Assembly: GCA_002840685.1 (NCBI GenBank)
Contig: PHBU01000012.1
Coordinates: 145,800 to 209,799, forward strand
Source: Chloroflexi bacterium HGW-Chloroflexi-6
Lineage (GTDB): Bacteria > Chloroflexota > Anaerolineae > Anaerolineales > Villigracilaceae
Direction: 5' to 3'
DNA length: 64,000 nucleotides
The notes beneath the pieces were generated by a model. The model saw only the letters and a program-made list of their open reading frames with translations, ran no database searches and was not told where the DNA came from. Position numbers and translations under genes: made by a program. Every line of letters begins with the position of its first letter. Positions within the stretch are counted from its first letter, which is position 1. Shown in pieces: positions 38,995-50,154 of this stretch.

Positions 38995-40041
38995 TCACTT
39001 AAGGATTAAGCTTGACAGTGCAAGGTAGGTTGCGGGGATAACTTCGGGTGACTTGAACGACTCGGTGACGATTGCCGGATCCTTTAACCCGTGACCGGTG
39101 CACACCACGACGATCTTTTTCCCGCGCGGATCGAACTCACCCGTAGCCGTTCTCGCCATTAAACCGGCCAGCCCGGCCGCCGAGGCCGGTTCGACCCAAA
39201 TCCCCTCGCTGGCCAGGATTCTTTGCGTCGAAAGAATTTCGGCATCCGAAACGGCGATGATCATGCCGTTCGACTCTTGGGCCGCTTCGATGGCCTGTTC
39301 ACCCCGCGCCGGCCGCCCAATGCGGATGGCCGTTGCCACGGTTTCGGGCTTGTCAACCGGGTGTCCCAACACCAGCGGAGCAGCGCCTGCCGCCTGTACG
39401 CCCAAAATCTGCGGCAGGCCGCTGGCCTTGAGTTGGTTGTACTGCTTGAATCCGGCCCAGTATGAGGTGATATTCCCGGCGTTGCCGACCGGCAGGCACA
39501 ACCAGTCGGGCGCATGAGTGAGATCGTCGCAGATCTCAAAAGCGGCGCTCTTTTGGCCCTCGATGCGGTATGGGTTGATCGAATTGACCAGCGCGATCTG
39601 TGTCTTCTGGGTGATCTCGACCACCAGCGAAAGGGCATCGTCGAAAGATCCCTGAACCTGGATGACCTCCGCGCCGTAGGCCACGGCCCCGGCCAGTTTG
39701 CCCATCGCCACTTTGCCTTCAGGGATGAGCACAATTGCGCGCAGGCCCGAACGGGCGGCATAGGCGGCGGCGGAAGCGGCCGTATTGCCGGTCGAAGCGC
39801 AGATCACTGTCTGTGCGCCGCGCCCGACCGCTTCGCTGATCGCGGCGGTCATGCCCCGGTCTTTGAAGGAACCGGTTGGGTTCAAACCTTCGAACTTGAC
39901 GAAGAGCTCGCAGCCCAATTCGCGCCCCAGGCGCGGCAGCGGGATGAGCGGCGTGTTGCCTTCCAGCAGCGAAACCGGTTGGGTATGCGCGGGCAGGTCG
40001 AGCAATTGCCCGTAACGATGTAAAATGCCTTGATAAGCCAT
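38995..40041 (-). CDS. thrC: Threonine synthase
   Basis: A 348-residue PLP-dependent enzyme converting O-phosphohomoserine to threonine. The cofactor lysine Lys60 lies in NPTGSFKDRGM. Also seen: ASTGNTAASAAAYAAR (phosphate loop) and VEPASAAGLAG. The start is MAYQGIL (40041) with CTGGAG upstream. It is divergent from thrB (homoserine kinase), which makes its substrate. The two promoters face each other in a 99-bp gap. Confidence 0.96.
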   Translation of the reverse strand: MAYQGILHRYGQLLDLPAHTQPVSLLEGNTPLIPLPRLGRELGCELFVKFEGLNPTGSFKDRGMTAAISEAVGRGAQTVICASTGNTAASAAAYAARSGLRAIVLIPEGKVAMGKLAGAVAYGAEVIQVQGSFDDALSLVVEITQKTQIALVNSINPYRIEGQKSAAFEICDDLTHAPDWLCLPVGNAGNITSYWAGFKQYNQLKASGLPQILGVQAAGAAPLVLGHPVDKPETVATAIRIGRPARGEQAIEAAQESNGMIIAVSDAEILSTQRILASEGIWVEPASAAGLAGLMARTATGEFDPRGKKIVVVCTGHGLKDPAIVTESFKSPEVIPATYLALSSLILK

Positions 40042-40072
40042 GATAAAACTCCAGGGAAAAAAGATTGGCGCG

Positions 40073-40119
40073 ATTATACCTGTCCCGGTCACAATTTGTG
40101 GCTACGAGTATTATATAAT
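40073..40119. promoter_or_regulatory. Divergent thrC/thrB -10 boxes with intervening palindrome
   Basis: Minus-strand TATAAT at 40073-40078 (thrC) and plus-strand TATAAT at 40114-40119 (thrB). CACAATTTGTG (40090-40100), a palindrome, lies between them and could be a shared operator. Neither -35 is convincing. Confidence 0.5.
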
Positions 40120-40140
40120 GTGAAAAAGGCAAACTTACTC

Positions 40141-41040
40141 ATGCACATTGTCCACATCCCCGCCACATCGGCCAACCTTGGGCCAGGGTTCGATTGTCTC
40201 GGCCTGGCGCTCGACATCTGGAATCACATTCGCGTTGAAGTGTCTGCTTCTTTTGAGCCCGGTTTGCATTACAACGCCAGCGGTGAGGGCACAGGTGTGC
40301 TTAACGGTTCTCTAGATAACCTGCTGACCCATTCTTTCCGGCACCTTTTTGAGATCTGCGGCCAAAAAGCGCCCGCGGCTGTGAAAATTTTTACAGAAAA
40401 CAACATCCCGCTCAGTTCCGGGCTGGGTTCCAGCGCGGCGGCCATCGTCGGCGGGTTGGCGGCAGCCAATACCCTGCTTGAAAACCCGATCCCTGAAACA
40501 GAACTGCTCAAAGTGGCAACCGCGATCGAAGGCCACCCCGATAATGTTGCCCCGGCGCTGATGGGCGGGCTGGTGGCTTCGGTCTGCCGCGGCCCTGAGA
40601 TCATTGCGCGCCGTTTCGACCTGCCGCCGCTGACCCTGGTCATTGTCAAACCGGAAGTTGACCTGCCGACCAAGGTGGCGCGTTCGGTCTTGCCCGAGTC
40701 GGTCTCGCGCGCAGATGCAGTCTTTAACATTGGCCGGGCTGTCCTGGTTACTGAAGCTTTGCGCACAGGGGATTTGTCCCTGCTGGCGCAGGTCATGGAA
40801 GATAAAATTCACCAGCCGTACCGGCTTAAGCACATTCCCGGCGGCGAGGCGGCTTATTTGGCGGCCAAAAGCTGCGGGGCGGCGGCGCTCTCAGGGGCGG
40901 GTCCGTCGATCGTGGCATTTGTCGAAGCGTCATATGCGGAGAAGGTTAAGGGTTTGATGATGGCTGCCTTTGGCGAGGCCGGCGTCGGGTGCCGCGCTTT
41001 TGTCACCCATCCGAGCGCGAAGGGCGTTTGGGTGGAGTAA
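40141..41040 (+). CDS. thrB: Homoserine kinase
   Basis: A 299-residue GHMP-superfamily kinase that phosphorylates homoserine for threonine synthase. N-terminal PATSANLGPGFDCLGLAL and the ATP-binding PLSSGLGSSAAAIVGGLAAA are both diagnostic, as is the C-terminal GAAALSGAGPSIVAF. The start is MHIVHIPATS (40141); the upstream in-frame ATG lies within the promoter region of thrC. It is divergent from thrC. Confidence 0.96.
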   Translation: MHIVHIPATSANLGPGFDCLGLALDIWNHIRVEVSASFEPGLHYNASGEGTGVLNGSLDNLLTHSFRHLFEICGQKAPAAVKIFTENNIPLSSGLGSSAAAIVGGLAAANTLLENPIPETELLKVATAIEGHPDNVAPALMGGLVASVCRGPEIIARRFDLPPLTLVIVKPEVDLPTKVARSVLPESVSRADAVFNIGRAVLVTEALRTGDLSLLAQVMEDKIHQPYRLKHIPGGEAAYLAAKSCGAAALSGAGPSIVAFVEASYAEKVKGLMMAAFGEAGVGCRAFVTHPSAKGVWVE

Positions 41041-41046
41041 ATAAAA

Positions 41047-41140
41047 AAACCTGACAGGTTTCCAAATGAGTCTTGCGGGCGACTGATTTGCGACCCAAAG
41101 AATTGTGACGGGTAAGAGACTGGTAAAACCTGTCAGGTTT
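41047..41140. repeat. Pair of AAACCTGNCAGGTTT palindromes
   Basis: AAACCTGACAGGTTT at 41047-41061 and its exact complement AAACCTGTCAGGTTT at 41126-41140, 79 bp apart. Each arm is palindromic on its own and pairs with the other, so alternative folds are possible. It follows the thrB stop. Confidence 0.7.
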
Positions 41141-41154
41141 AATCGGTTTTATAA

Positions 41155-41184
41155 AAAAGTCCCCGGCATTTGCCAGGGACTTTT
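41155..41184 (-). terminator. Rho-independent terminator of pnp
   Basis: Stem AGTCCCTGGC/GCCGGGGACT with one G-U pair and an AAAT loop, followed by a T-run on the minus strand. It starts 12 bases after the pnp stop. Confidence 0.85.
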
Positions 41185-41195
41185 CGTTTTAATGT

Positions 41196-43463
<2,268 letters not shown>

Positions 43464-43483
43464 TAATTTGTCTCCTGTTTTGC

Positions 43484-43526
43484 AAGGCGGAATGTTATTC
43501 TGCCTTACGCGGGATAACATCCCGCG
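43484..43526. repeat. Two hairpins just upstream of pnp start
   Basis: AAGGCGGAAT/ATTCTGCCTT (43484-43506, loop GTT, one mismatch) and CGCGGGAT/ATCCCGCG (43508-43526, loop AAC). They are close to the pnp ribosome-binding site and could fold in the leader mRNA. Confidence 0.6.
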
Positions 43527-43537
43527 CTACTAATTTT

Positions 43538-43641
43538 CCACCTGGTCAGGGACTGAAAGCGGTGAACAACGGTTTTCGTGGAGATTATGATGGTGTACCG
43601 TTGTTAGCCCCTTTCAATTCCCAACCGGCGGACGTGGGTGG
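43538..43641. promoter_or_regulatory. Long imperfect hairpin in the pnp leader
   Basis: Two arms of about 30-40 nt (around 43538-43572 and 43598-43641) pair over most of their length, including ACAACGG/CCGTTGT and TGAAAG/CTTTCA blocks. It lies between rpsO and pnp on the transcribed strand. In E. coli a similarly placed hairpin is cleaved by RNase III and then used by PNPase to repress its own synthesis. Confidence 0.55.
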
Positions 43642-43649
43642 TTTTTAGA

Positions 43650-43684
43650 AAGACCCCAAAGGTCTGGGAGACCTTCAGGGTCTT
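43650..43684. terminator. Nested hairpin downstream of rpsO
   Basis: AAGACC outer arms and AGGTCT/AGACCT inner arms form a nested, nearly perfect palindrome 12 bases after the rpsO stop. No strong U-tract, so it may be an mRNA 3'-end stabiliser or a leaky terminator before pnp. Confidence 0.5.
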
Positions 43685-43696
43685 CAATTGCTTGGT

Positions 43697-43972
43697 TTAT
43701 TTCAGGCGGCGCAAGGTGAGTCGTTCGGTGACTTCAAGATAGCGCTCGTAGTTGGTCTTGCGCAGGTAGGCCAGCAAGCGGCGGCGTGAGCCAACCATCT
43801 TGAGCAGGCCGCGGCGGCAGGATTGATCGTGCTTGTTGGCGCGCAGGTGCTCGGTCAGTTGAGCGATGCGCTTGCTGAGAATGGCAATTTGGACCTCAGG
43901 CGAGCCGGTATCGGTCTCGTGGCGGTGAAAATTGTCGATTACCTCGGTTTTAATTTCCTTTTCGAGTGGCAT
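43697..43972 (-). CDS. rpsO: 30S ribosomal protein S15
   Basis: A 91-residue S15: [19 protein letters not shown] and then [19 protein letters not shown] and [16 protein letters not shown] are diagnostic. It binds 16S rRNA helices near the central domain. It is first in the rpsO-pnp operon; GAAAGGAG precedes the ATG, and a minus-strand TATAAT (44060-44065) is a possible -10 for its promoter, right next to the pstB stop. Confidence 0.97.
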   Translation of the reverse strand: MPLEKEIKTEVIDNFHRHETDTGSPEVQIAILSKRIAQLTEHLRANKHDQSCRRGLLKMVGSRRRLLAYLRKTNYERYLEVTERLTLRRLK

Positions 43973-44079
43973 GACGTGTGCTTCTCCTTTCGTTCAAGAT
44001 GGTGCAGGTCTCCATGTCCGCAGCGTGAACCGCGTGACAGGACCAGTCACAGGCCAGTGATTATACCATGTTTATCCAG

Positions 44080-44841
44080 TTAGCCCATGCGTCCGGTAAT
44101 GTAAGCTTCGGTCAATTCCTGTTTGGGGCGGGTGAACATTTCGGTGGTTTCAGAAAACTCAACCAGTTCGCCCAGCCAGAACAGCCCGGTAAGATCGGAT
44201 ACGCGCGCGGCCTGCTGCATGTTGTGGGTTACGATGACGATGGTATATTTTTGCTTGAGTTCGGCGATCAATTCCTCGATGCGCAGGGTCGCGATCGGGT
44301 CGAGGGCTGAGGTCGATTCGTCCATCAGGATGACTTCGGGTTGGATGGCCAGCACACGGGCGATGCACAATCGCTGTTGCTCGCCGAGCGAAAGGCTCAT
44401 CGCATCTTCTTTTAGTTTGTCTTTGACATCATCCCACAGGGCGGCGGCTTCCAGACTGCGCTGGATGTTCTCTTCGAGACTGGCTTTATCGCTTTTCATG
44501 CCTAACACGCGCGGCCCAAAGGCAACGTTGTCGTAAATCGATTGCGGAAACGGGTTTGGCTTTTGGAAGACCATTCCCACACGTTTGCGCAGATCGACCA
44601 CATCCACATCGGGGGCGTAGATGTTTTTACCATCCAGTAAGATTTCCCCTTCCACCCGTGTGTTGGCAATCGTGTCGTTCATGCGGTTCAGGCAGCGCAA
44701 AAAAGTGGACTTGCCGCAGCCGGAGGGGCCAATCAGCGCAGTTACCTTGTTGGGCGCAATATCTATGCTGATATTGGACAGCGCCTTTTTTGTGCCGTAA
44801 TAAAAATCCATGTTTCGGATGGTGAATACGTTTTCGCTCAT
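44080..44841 (-). CDS. pstB: Phosphate ABC transporter ATPase PstB
   Basis: A 253-residue ATPase of the high-affinity phosphate importer. Walker [20 protein letters not shown], signature [15 protein letters not shown], Walker [15 protein letters not shown]. The C-terminal [19 protein letters not shown] block is typical of PstB. It is separate from the pstSCA-pstB operon at 46.6-50 kb, so there are two PstB copies in the window. It lies downstream of the Na/Pi cotransporter (30 bases). Confidence 0.95.
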   Translation of the reverse strand: MSENVFTIRNMDFYYGTKKALSNISIDIAPNKVTALIGPSGCGKSTFLRCLNRMNDTIANTRVEGEILLDGKNIYAPDVDVVDLRKRVGMVFQKPNPFPQSIYDNVAFGPRVLGMKSDKASLEENIQRSLEAAALWDDVKDKLKEDAMSLSLGEQQRLCIARVLAIQPEVILMDESTSALDPIATLRIEELIAELKQKYTIVIVTHNMQQAARVSDLTGLFWLGELVEFSETTEMFTRPKQELTEAYITGRMG

Positions 44842-44871
44842 TACTCTATTTTATCAGAATGTCTCGGCTGG

Positions 44872-46476
44872 TCAGGAGCGCATTACGCTGACACCGAGGT
44901 TATCGGCATGGTCGCTGACCCGCTCGAGCAGGCGCAATACCTCGGTAAAGATGACATTGGCTTCGGGGTTGCAGGTGCCGGCCTCGAGCCTCTCAATATG
45001 GCGGTGCCGCGCCTGCCAGTAGGTGCGGTCAAACTCGCTTTCCAGGTTGCAGGCTTCCTGGGCCACTTCCTTGTCGCTGGTTTCGAAGGCTTTCAGCGCA
45101 ACCACAAAGGTTTTTTGAGCATGTTTACAGAGGGCCTCCAGATCTTCGACCGCTGCCGGGCTAAAATTGACCTTGTTTTCCACCCGGGTGATCGCATATT
45201 GGGCAATGTCTTCTGCCATGTCTCCGATGCGCTCGATATCCATCAATAAATTCTTAAGTTGGAAACAGCGCTTTTTTTGAGCCGGGGTCAGATCTTCTTG
45301 TAAAAGTAATTTGTTGACAAAGTCCGTTAAGATTTTAAAGACCGGGTCGACAAATTCATCTTCCAATGCCATTACCTGCTGAGCCTGGCTGGTGTTTCGG
45401 TCGATCAGCGCCCGAAAGCCTTGTTCCAACATGTCAGCTGTTCCTTTTCCCAGACGGACCAGTTCGCGGGCTGCTTCATTTAATGCAACTGCTGGAACGC
45501 TGAATTGCATCTCATCGATGAAAGCTGTTAATTTGACTTCACGCGCCTTTACCGAATCAGGCACCAGCCAGTTGGTGAATTTTGCAATTTGTTTAACAAA
45601 AGGAAAAAACGCCGCGCTAACAGCGATGTTGAAAATAGTGTGCGCATTGGCGATCTGACGCGGCAGTTCCGGGGAAGTGCGGCTTACCAACTCGGCATAT
45701 GGATTGATGAAGGGAATAAACATTAAGACACCCAGAACATTGATCGAGATTTGGGCGATGGATGCGCGCCTGGCCGCTGCGGACAGGCCCAACGAAGCGA
45801 TCAGCCCGGTGATACACGAGCCGATATTTGCGCCCAGGATCAGCCCGACTGCGCCAGGCAGGTTGATCACCTGGCTGATGCCCATGGCTACCACCAGGCT
45901 GGTGACGGCTGTGCTGCTTTGGGTGATGGCGGTCAGGATCAATCCGGCCAGGACGGCCACCAGCGGATGTTGACTCATTTCAATCAGGCTGGCTTTGATC
46001 CACGAAAGTTTGACCAGTTCATCGAGCGCATGCGACATGAAACTCATTCCAATAAAAATGATGCCCAGGCCGAAAACGATCTCGCCATATTTTTTCCAGT
46101 CTTTATGCTCGAAAAATTCGATCAGGATAAATCCCAGGATTACCAGGATCAAGCGGTAGTTACCGATTTCAAAAGCGACAACTTGTGCGGTAAGCGTGGT
46201 GCCGATTTCCTGGCCGAGCATGACGGCAATGGCCTGTTCGACGCTCATTAAATTGGCATTGATCATGCCGATCATCATCACCATCAGCAAGCCGCTGCTT
46301 TGGATCAGGGCGGTTGCCACCGAGCCAAAAACCGCGCTTTTAAAGCGATTGCTGGTCACACGGTCGAGCCACTTTTGGATCTGTTCTCCCGCCAGCTTTT
46401 CCATGCCGCCGCTTAACATTTTTATACCGTACAAGAATAATGCCAGCCCACCGAGAATCTGGATAAATCCAAGCAT
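44872..46476 (-). CDS. Na/Pi cotransporter with C-terminal PhoU-like domain
   Basis: A 534-residue protein. The N-terminal membrane part contains two QSS repeats (ALIQSSG and AITQSSTAVTSL), the hallmark of Na/Pi cotransporters (NptA/PF02690). After about residue 320 come two helical PhoU-like units with repeated E-x-x-x-D-x-metal patterns (around MALEDEFVDPVF, DIERIGDMAEDIAQYA, ERVSDHADNLGV). It imports phosphate coupled to Na+ and may couple it to regulation. It heads a pair with pstB. Confidence 0.93.
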   Translation of the reverse strand: MLGFIQILGGLALFLYGIKMLSGGMEKLAGEQIQKWLDRVTSNRFKSAVFGSVATALIQSSGLLMVMMIGMINANLMSVEQAIAVMLGQEIGTTLTAQVVAFEIGNYRLILVILGFILIEFFEHKDWKKYGEIVFGLGIIFIGMSFMSHALDELVKLSWIKASLIEMSQHPLVAVLAGLILTAITQSSTAVTSLVVAMGISQVINLPGAVGLILGANIGSCITGLIASLGLSAAARRASIAQISINVLGVLMFIPFINPYAELVSRTSPELPRQIANAHTIFNIAVSAAFFPFVKQIAKFTNWLVPDSVKAREVKLTAFIDEMQFSVPAVALNEAARELVRLGKGTADMLEQGFRALIDRNTSQAQQVMALEDEFVDPVFKILTDFVNKLLLQEDLTPAQKKRCFQLKNLLMDIERIGDMAEDIAQYAITRVENKVNFSPAAVEDLEALCKHAQKTFVVALKAFETSDKEVAQEACNLESEFDRTYWQARHRHIERLEAGTCNPEANVIFTEVLRLLERVSDHADNLGVSVMRS

Positions 46477-46579
46477 AGCGCCCTCCCATAATCTGTATTT
46501 GTTCTAATCTTATGACAAAAAGGAAGAATTGCTTATATGTCGTTTGTCAGTTTTTTGTGTTGAGTTATTTTTTATGCCT

Positions 46580-46585
46580 TATAAT
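46580..46585 (+). promoter_or_regulatory. -10 box for leaderless pstS transcript
   Basis: TATAAT 8 bases before the pstS ATG, with no Shine-Dalgarno. I see no clear -35 and no Pho box. Confidence 0.55.
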
Positions 46586-46593
46586 TTGGTGCG

Positions 46594-47481
46594 ATGAAAC
46601 GTATCCTTTTTGCCCTGCTCCTCCTTTTTAGTCTTTTGATGACCGCCTGCGGGGATTCAAGTTCACCCCAGCCAGAGTCGGCTTCTGTTTATATCGAAAA
46701 CAAAGGCTCAGATACGATGGTCAACCTGGCGTTGGCCTGGGCCGAACGCTACCAGGATGCCCGCGACGGGGTACAGATTTCCGTTACCGGCGGCGGTTCG
46801 GGTACCGGGATCGCTGCCCTGCTCAATGATACGGTTGACCTGGCCAATGCCTCCCGGAAGATCAAGGATGAAGAAGTTGAAACAGCGCGCGGCAACGGGG
46901 TTGAGCCGGTTGAATTTGTCGTGGCGCGCGATGCAATCGCAGTCATCGTTCACCCGGAGAACCCGGTCAATGCCCTGACCCTCGAGCAGATTTCAAAAAT
47001 TTACAGTGGCGAGATCAATAACTGGAGCGAAGTCGGCGGCGAAGATCGCCCGATCGTGCGCCTGTCGCGCGAGACCAACTCAGGCACGCATGTTTATTTC
47101 CTCGAAGTGGTTTTGCGCCTGGGTGAGAAAGACAACAAAACCTTCTTTGCGCAGAATACGCTTTTGCTCCCATCTTCGGAGGGGATCATCCATGAAGTGC
47201 GCCAGAACCCGAATGCGATCGGTTACGATGGGCTGGGATACGTTCCACACGATCTGAAGGTGCTGGCGATCGCCGAAGAAGCGGGCGGGGCTTATGTGCT
47301 TCCATCTATTGCTACGGTCAACTCGGGCACCTACCCGATCGCGCGTGATTTGTATATTTATACGGCGGGCCAACCTGAAGGGGCCATTCAGGATTATCTG
47401 GATTGGATCTTCTCTGAGGAAGCCCAGACCATCGTGTCAGACCTGGGCTTTGTACCGGTTGGCGCGCCGCAATCCCCATAA
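46594..47481 (+). CDS. pstS: Phosphate-binding lipoprotein PstS
   Basis: A 295-residue lipoprotein; signal peptide ends SLLMTAC (Cys about 19). The mature start IENKGSDTMVNLALAWAE, then GGGSGTGIAALLND, and SRETNSGTHVYFLE are phosphate-binding blocks of the PstS family. It passes phosphate to PstC/PstA. First gene of the pstSCAB operon, 18 bases before pstC. Confidence 0.94.
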   Translation: MKRILFALLLLFSLLMTACGDSSSPQPESASVYIENKGSDTMVNLALAWAERYQDARDGVQISVTGGGSGTGIAALLNDTVDLANASRKIKDEEVETARGNGVEPVEFVVARDAIAVIVHPENPVNALTLEQISKIYSGEINNWSEVGGEDRPIVRLSRETNSGTHVYFLEVVLRLGEKDNKTFFAQNTLLLPSSEGIIHEVRQNPNAIGYDGLGYVPHDLKVLAIAEEAGGAYVLPSIATVNSGTYPIARDLYIYTAGQPEGAIQDYLDWIFSEEAQTIVSDLGFVPVGAPQSP

Positions 47482-47499
47482 CTCAAGAACTGGCAAATA

Positions 47500-48396
47500 A
47501 TGGAAAAAGACCTCTCCCTGAGCGAATTCATCATCACCCGCCTGATTAAGGCATCTGGCTATTCGGCCATTGTTTTTGTAACCCTGATCTTTTATTTTCT
47601 CTTGCGAGAAGGTTTGCCCGCCCTGGGGGAAGTCGAATTGGGCAACCTGTTCAGCACTCGCTGGTACCCGATCGAATCGTATTACGGCATCCTGCCGCTG
47701 ATCTCCGGTTCGCTGATCGTGACGGTGGGTGCGGCGCTGGTGGCGATCCCATTTGGGTTGGGAACGGCAATTTTTATTGCCGAGATCGCCCCGCGTTGGG
47801 CGCGCGAGATTCTCAAGCCGCTGGTCGAGCTGCTCGGCGGCCTGCCCTCGGTCGTGTTGGGATTTTTGGGAATTCTCATTCTTGCGCCCAACCTGCGGAT
47901 TTTTCTCAACCTGCCGACCGGCCTGACCGCCCTGGCCGGATCGCTGCTTTTGGGCGCGATTTCCATCCCGACCGTAGTTTCTGTGGCGGAGGATGCCCTC
48001 GACTCGGTGCCGCGTTCGTACCGTGACGCTGCCCTGGCCCTGGGCGCAACCCGCTGGCAGACGATCTGGCGGGTGACGCTCCCCGCGGCGCGTTCCGGTG
48101 TTTTGACGGCGATCATGCTGGGAGTCGGACGCGCCATCGGTGAAACCATGACCGTCATGATGGTCACAGGCAACGCTCCGGTGTTGGCGACCGGTTTTTC
48201 CGCCCTTTTCTCGCCGGTGCGCACCATGACCGCCACCATCGCCGCCGAAATGGGAGAAGTTGCCAGCGGCAGTGTCCACTATCACACCTTGTTTTTCATT
48301 GGCATGGTTCTCTTCATTATTTCGCTGATCGTTAATATAACGGCTTCGAGCATGGTTTTCCGGCAGAAAAAACGCGCAGAAAGGGTGCTTTCATAA
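47500..48396 (+). CDS. pstC: Phosphate ABC permease PstC
   Basis: A 298-residue permease with about six helices. The EAA-type loop reads EDALDSVPRSYRDAALALGA near residue 165. VGRAIGETMTVMMVTGNAP follows, a PstC-family hallmark. It pairs with PstA to form the channel. Stop overlaps the pstA start (TAATG). Confidence 0.94.
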   Translation: MEKDLSLSEFIITRLIKASGYSAIVFVTLIFYFLLREGLPALGEVELGNLFSTRWYPIESYYGILPLISGSLIVTVGAALVAIPFGLGTAIFIAEIAPRWAREILKPLVELLGGLPSVVLGFLGILILAPNLRIFLNLPTGLTALAGSLLLGAISIPTVVSVAEDALDSVPRSYRDAALALGATRWQTIWRVTLPAARSGVLTAIMLGVGRAIGETMTVMMVTGNAPVLATGFSALFSPVRTMTATIAAEMGEVASGSVHYHTLFFIGMVLFIISLIVNITASSMVFRQKKRAERVLS

Positions 48397-49241
48397 TGAA
48401 TCGCAACCTGGTGCAACGTTTGGGTTTTGGTCTGTTAACTACAATTGCTTTTTTAACCGTTTTGCCTATCATCCTGATCCTTGGATATATCATCGTTCAG
48501 GGGGCGCCCGCCATTTCGTGGGAGTTCATCACCGGCTACCCGTATGGTGGAATGCGCTCGGGCGGCATCTGGCCGGCGATCGTCGGCACGTTCTACCTGA
48601 CGGTTGGCACAGCCATCTTCTCGGTGCCGCTTGGTGTGGCGGCGGCCATTTTTCTTTCTGAGTATGCCGCTGACAATGCACTGACCCGTCTGATCCGGCT
48701 GGCGATTATCAATCTTTCGGGCATCCCTTCGGTGGTCTATGGTTTGTTTGGCCTGGGGTTGTTTGTCTTTTTCCTGAATTTTGGCACAAGTATTCTCTCA
48801 GCCTCGCTGACACTTTCGATCATGACCCTGCCGGTCATCATCAGCACTTCCGAAGAAGCCTTGCGGGCGGTCCCGCAGGCTTTTCGGACGGTCTCGATTT
48901 CGGTTGGCGCAACCCGCTGGCAGACCATCCGTCGCATCGTTTTGCCCGAAGCCCTGCCCGGCATTATCACCGGCGTTATCCTGGGGCTGAACCGTGCCGC
49001 CGGGGAAACGGCCCCGATCCTGTTTACCGGGGCGGCTTTTTTCTTGCCGAGTCTGCCGGGTTCCCCTTTCGATGCGACCATGGCTTTGCCCTATCACCTG
49101 TTTGTGATCTCGACCCAAATTCCTGAAATGCCGATCGAGATTCAGTATGGCACGGCCCTGGTGTTGATCACTTTTGTGGTCGTGATGAACCTGCTTGCCA
49201 ACTTTGTCCGTTCCCGCGCCCGTGCGCGTCGCCAGTGGTAG
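48396..49241 (+). CDS. pstA: Phosphate ABC permease PstA
   Basis: A 281-residue permease. The EAA loop reads EEALRAVPQAFRTVSISVGA and the following LGLNRAAGETAPILFTGAAF is diagnostic of PstA. Overlaps pstC by one base, indicating translational coupling. Confidence 0.94.
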   Translation: MNRNLVQRLGFGLLTTIAFLTVLPIILILGYIIVQGAPAISWEFITGYPYGGMRSGGIWPAIVGTFYLTVGTAIFSVPLGVAAAIFLSEYAADNALTRLIRLAIINLSGIPSVVYGLFGLGLFVFFLNFGTSILSASLTLSIMTLPVIISTSEEALRAVPQAFRTVSISVGATRWQTIRRIVLPEALPGIITGVILGLNRAAGETAPILFTGAAFFLPSLPGSPFDATMALPYHLFVISTQIPEMPIEIQYGTALVLITFVVVMNLLANFVRSRARARRQW

Positions 49242-49245
49242 CGAT

Positions 49246-49998
49246 ATGAAAATTCTTGTTGAAAATTTTTCCCTGCAATACCAGGATGGCACCGAATCCC
49301 TGCGCAATATCAGTTTGGAGATCGCCTCCAACGCTGTTACTGTCTTGTTTGGCCCGGCCGGCGGAGGAAAATCTTCGCTGCTGCGCTGCCTGAATCGCCT
49401 GAACGACCTGGCCGATGTCAAATCCATGTCCGGGCGCATCCTGCTCGATGGACAGGACATTTTCGACCCCAAAACGGATGTCACCGCCTTGCGCCGCAGG
49501 GTTGGGATGGTCTTTGCCCGTCCGGTCGTTTTGCCGATGTCCATTCGCCAGAACCTGACCTACGGGTTGGAATTGGCCGGTGAGCGGCGCCCATCGCGTC
49601 TGGATGAGGCCGTCATGCGCAGCCTCAAACAGGCAGCACTCTGGGATGAAGTTCATGAACGGCTCGATGACCCGGCGATTGCCTTATCTGGCGGGCAGCA
49701 GCAGCGCCTGTGCCTGGCGCGTTCGCTCGCACTCCAGCCCGAAGTGATCCTGCTCGATGAACCGACCAGCGGCCTCGACCCGATCTCGACCGGCAAAGTC
49801 GAGGCTTCGCTGCTGGAGCTGAAAAAAGATTATACAATCATCTTGGTGCCGCATTCCGTTCAACAGGCTGCCCGCACGGCGGATTATGCCGCTTTCTTGC
49901 TGCAAGGTGAATTGGTCGAATTCGGAGATGGCAAGGAAGTTTTTACCACTCCAAAAGAAAAGCGAACGGAAGATTACATCACCGGCAGATTTGGATAA
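49246..49998 (+). CDS. pstB: Second phosphate ABC transporter ATPase, PstB-like
   Basis: A 250-residue ATPase with Walker A GPAGGGKSSLLRCL, signature LSGGQQQRLCLARSL and Walker B EVILLDEPTSGLDP. The P-loop differs from the canonical GPSGCGKST of the copy at 44080. Start ATG at 49246, four bases after the pstA stop; an in-frame ATG upstream falls within pstA. It is the natural partner of the PstSCA proteins encoded before it. Confidence 0.93.
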   Translation: MKILVENFSLQYQDGTESLRNISLEIASNAVTVLFGPAGGGKSSLLRCLNRLNDLADVKSMSGRILLDGQDIFDPKTDVTALRRRVGMVFARPVVLPMSIRQNLTYGLELAGERRPSRLDEAVMRSLKQAALWDEVHERLDDPAIALSGGQQQRLCLARSLALQPEVILLDEPTSGLDPISTGKVEASLLELKKDYTIILVPHSVQQAARTADYAAFLLQGELVEFGDGKEVFTTPKEKRTEDYITGRFG

Positions 49999-50032
49999 AT
50001 TGATGCCCGAAAAAAATATTGAACAAGCGACA

Positions 50033-50069
50033 CTGGCCTATACCCTTGAAAAACAAGGCTATAGGCCAG
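50033..50069. terminator. Hairpin at the end of the pst operon
   Basis: CTGGCCTATA...TATAGGCCAG with CCTTG/CAAGG nested arms and an AAAAA loop, 35 bases after the pstB stop. No U-tract, so it may act with Rho or protect the 3' end. Confidence 0.55.
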
Positions 50070-50154
50070 ATTGAAATCAGCGGCCGGAATTTTATTTAGC
50101 ATTCATCGTGTTTAGCGTGACGCACTGCCTTTAATTGAATTTAGGAGAACGCCC

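Noticed and set aside
46477..46593. Pho box upstream of pstS
   Set aside because: No convincing direct repeat of Pho-box type was found, so phosphate control by the nearby two-component system is left as inference.
50003..50074. 23-codon ORF MPEKNIEQ... after pstB
   Set aside because: It lies inside the hairpin at the end of the operon and has no ribosome site.
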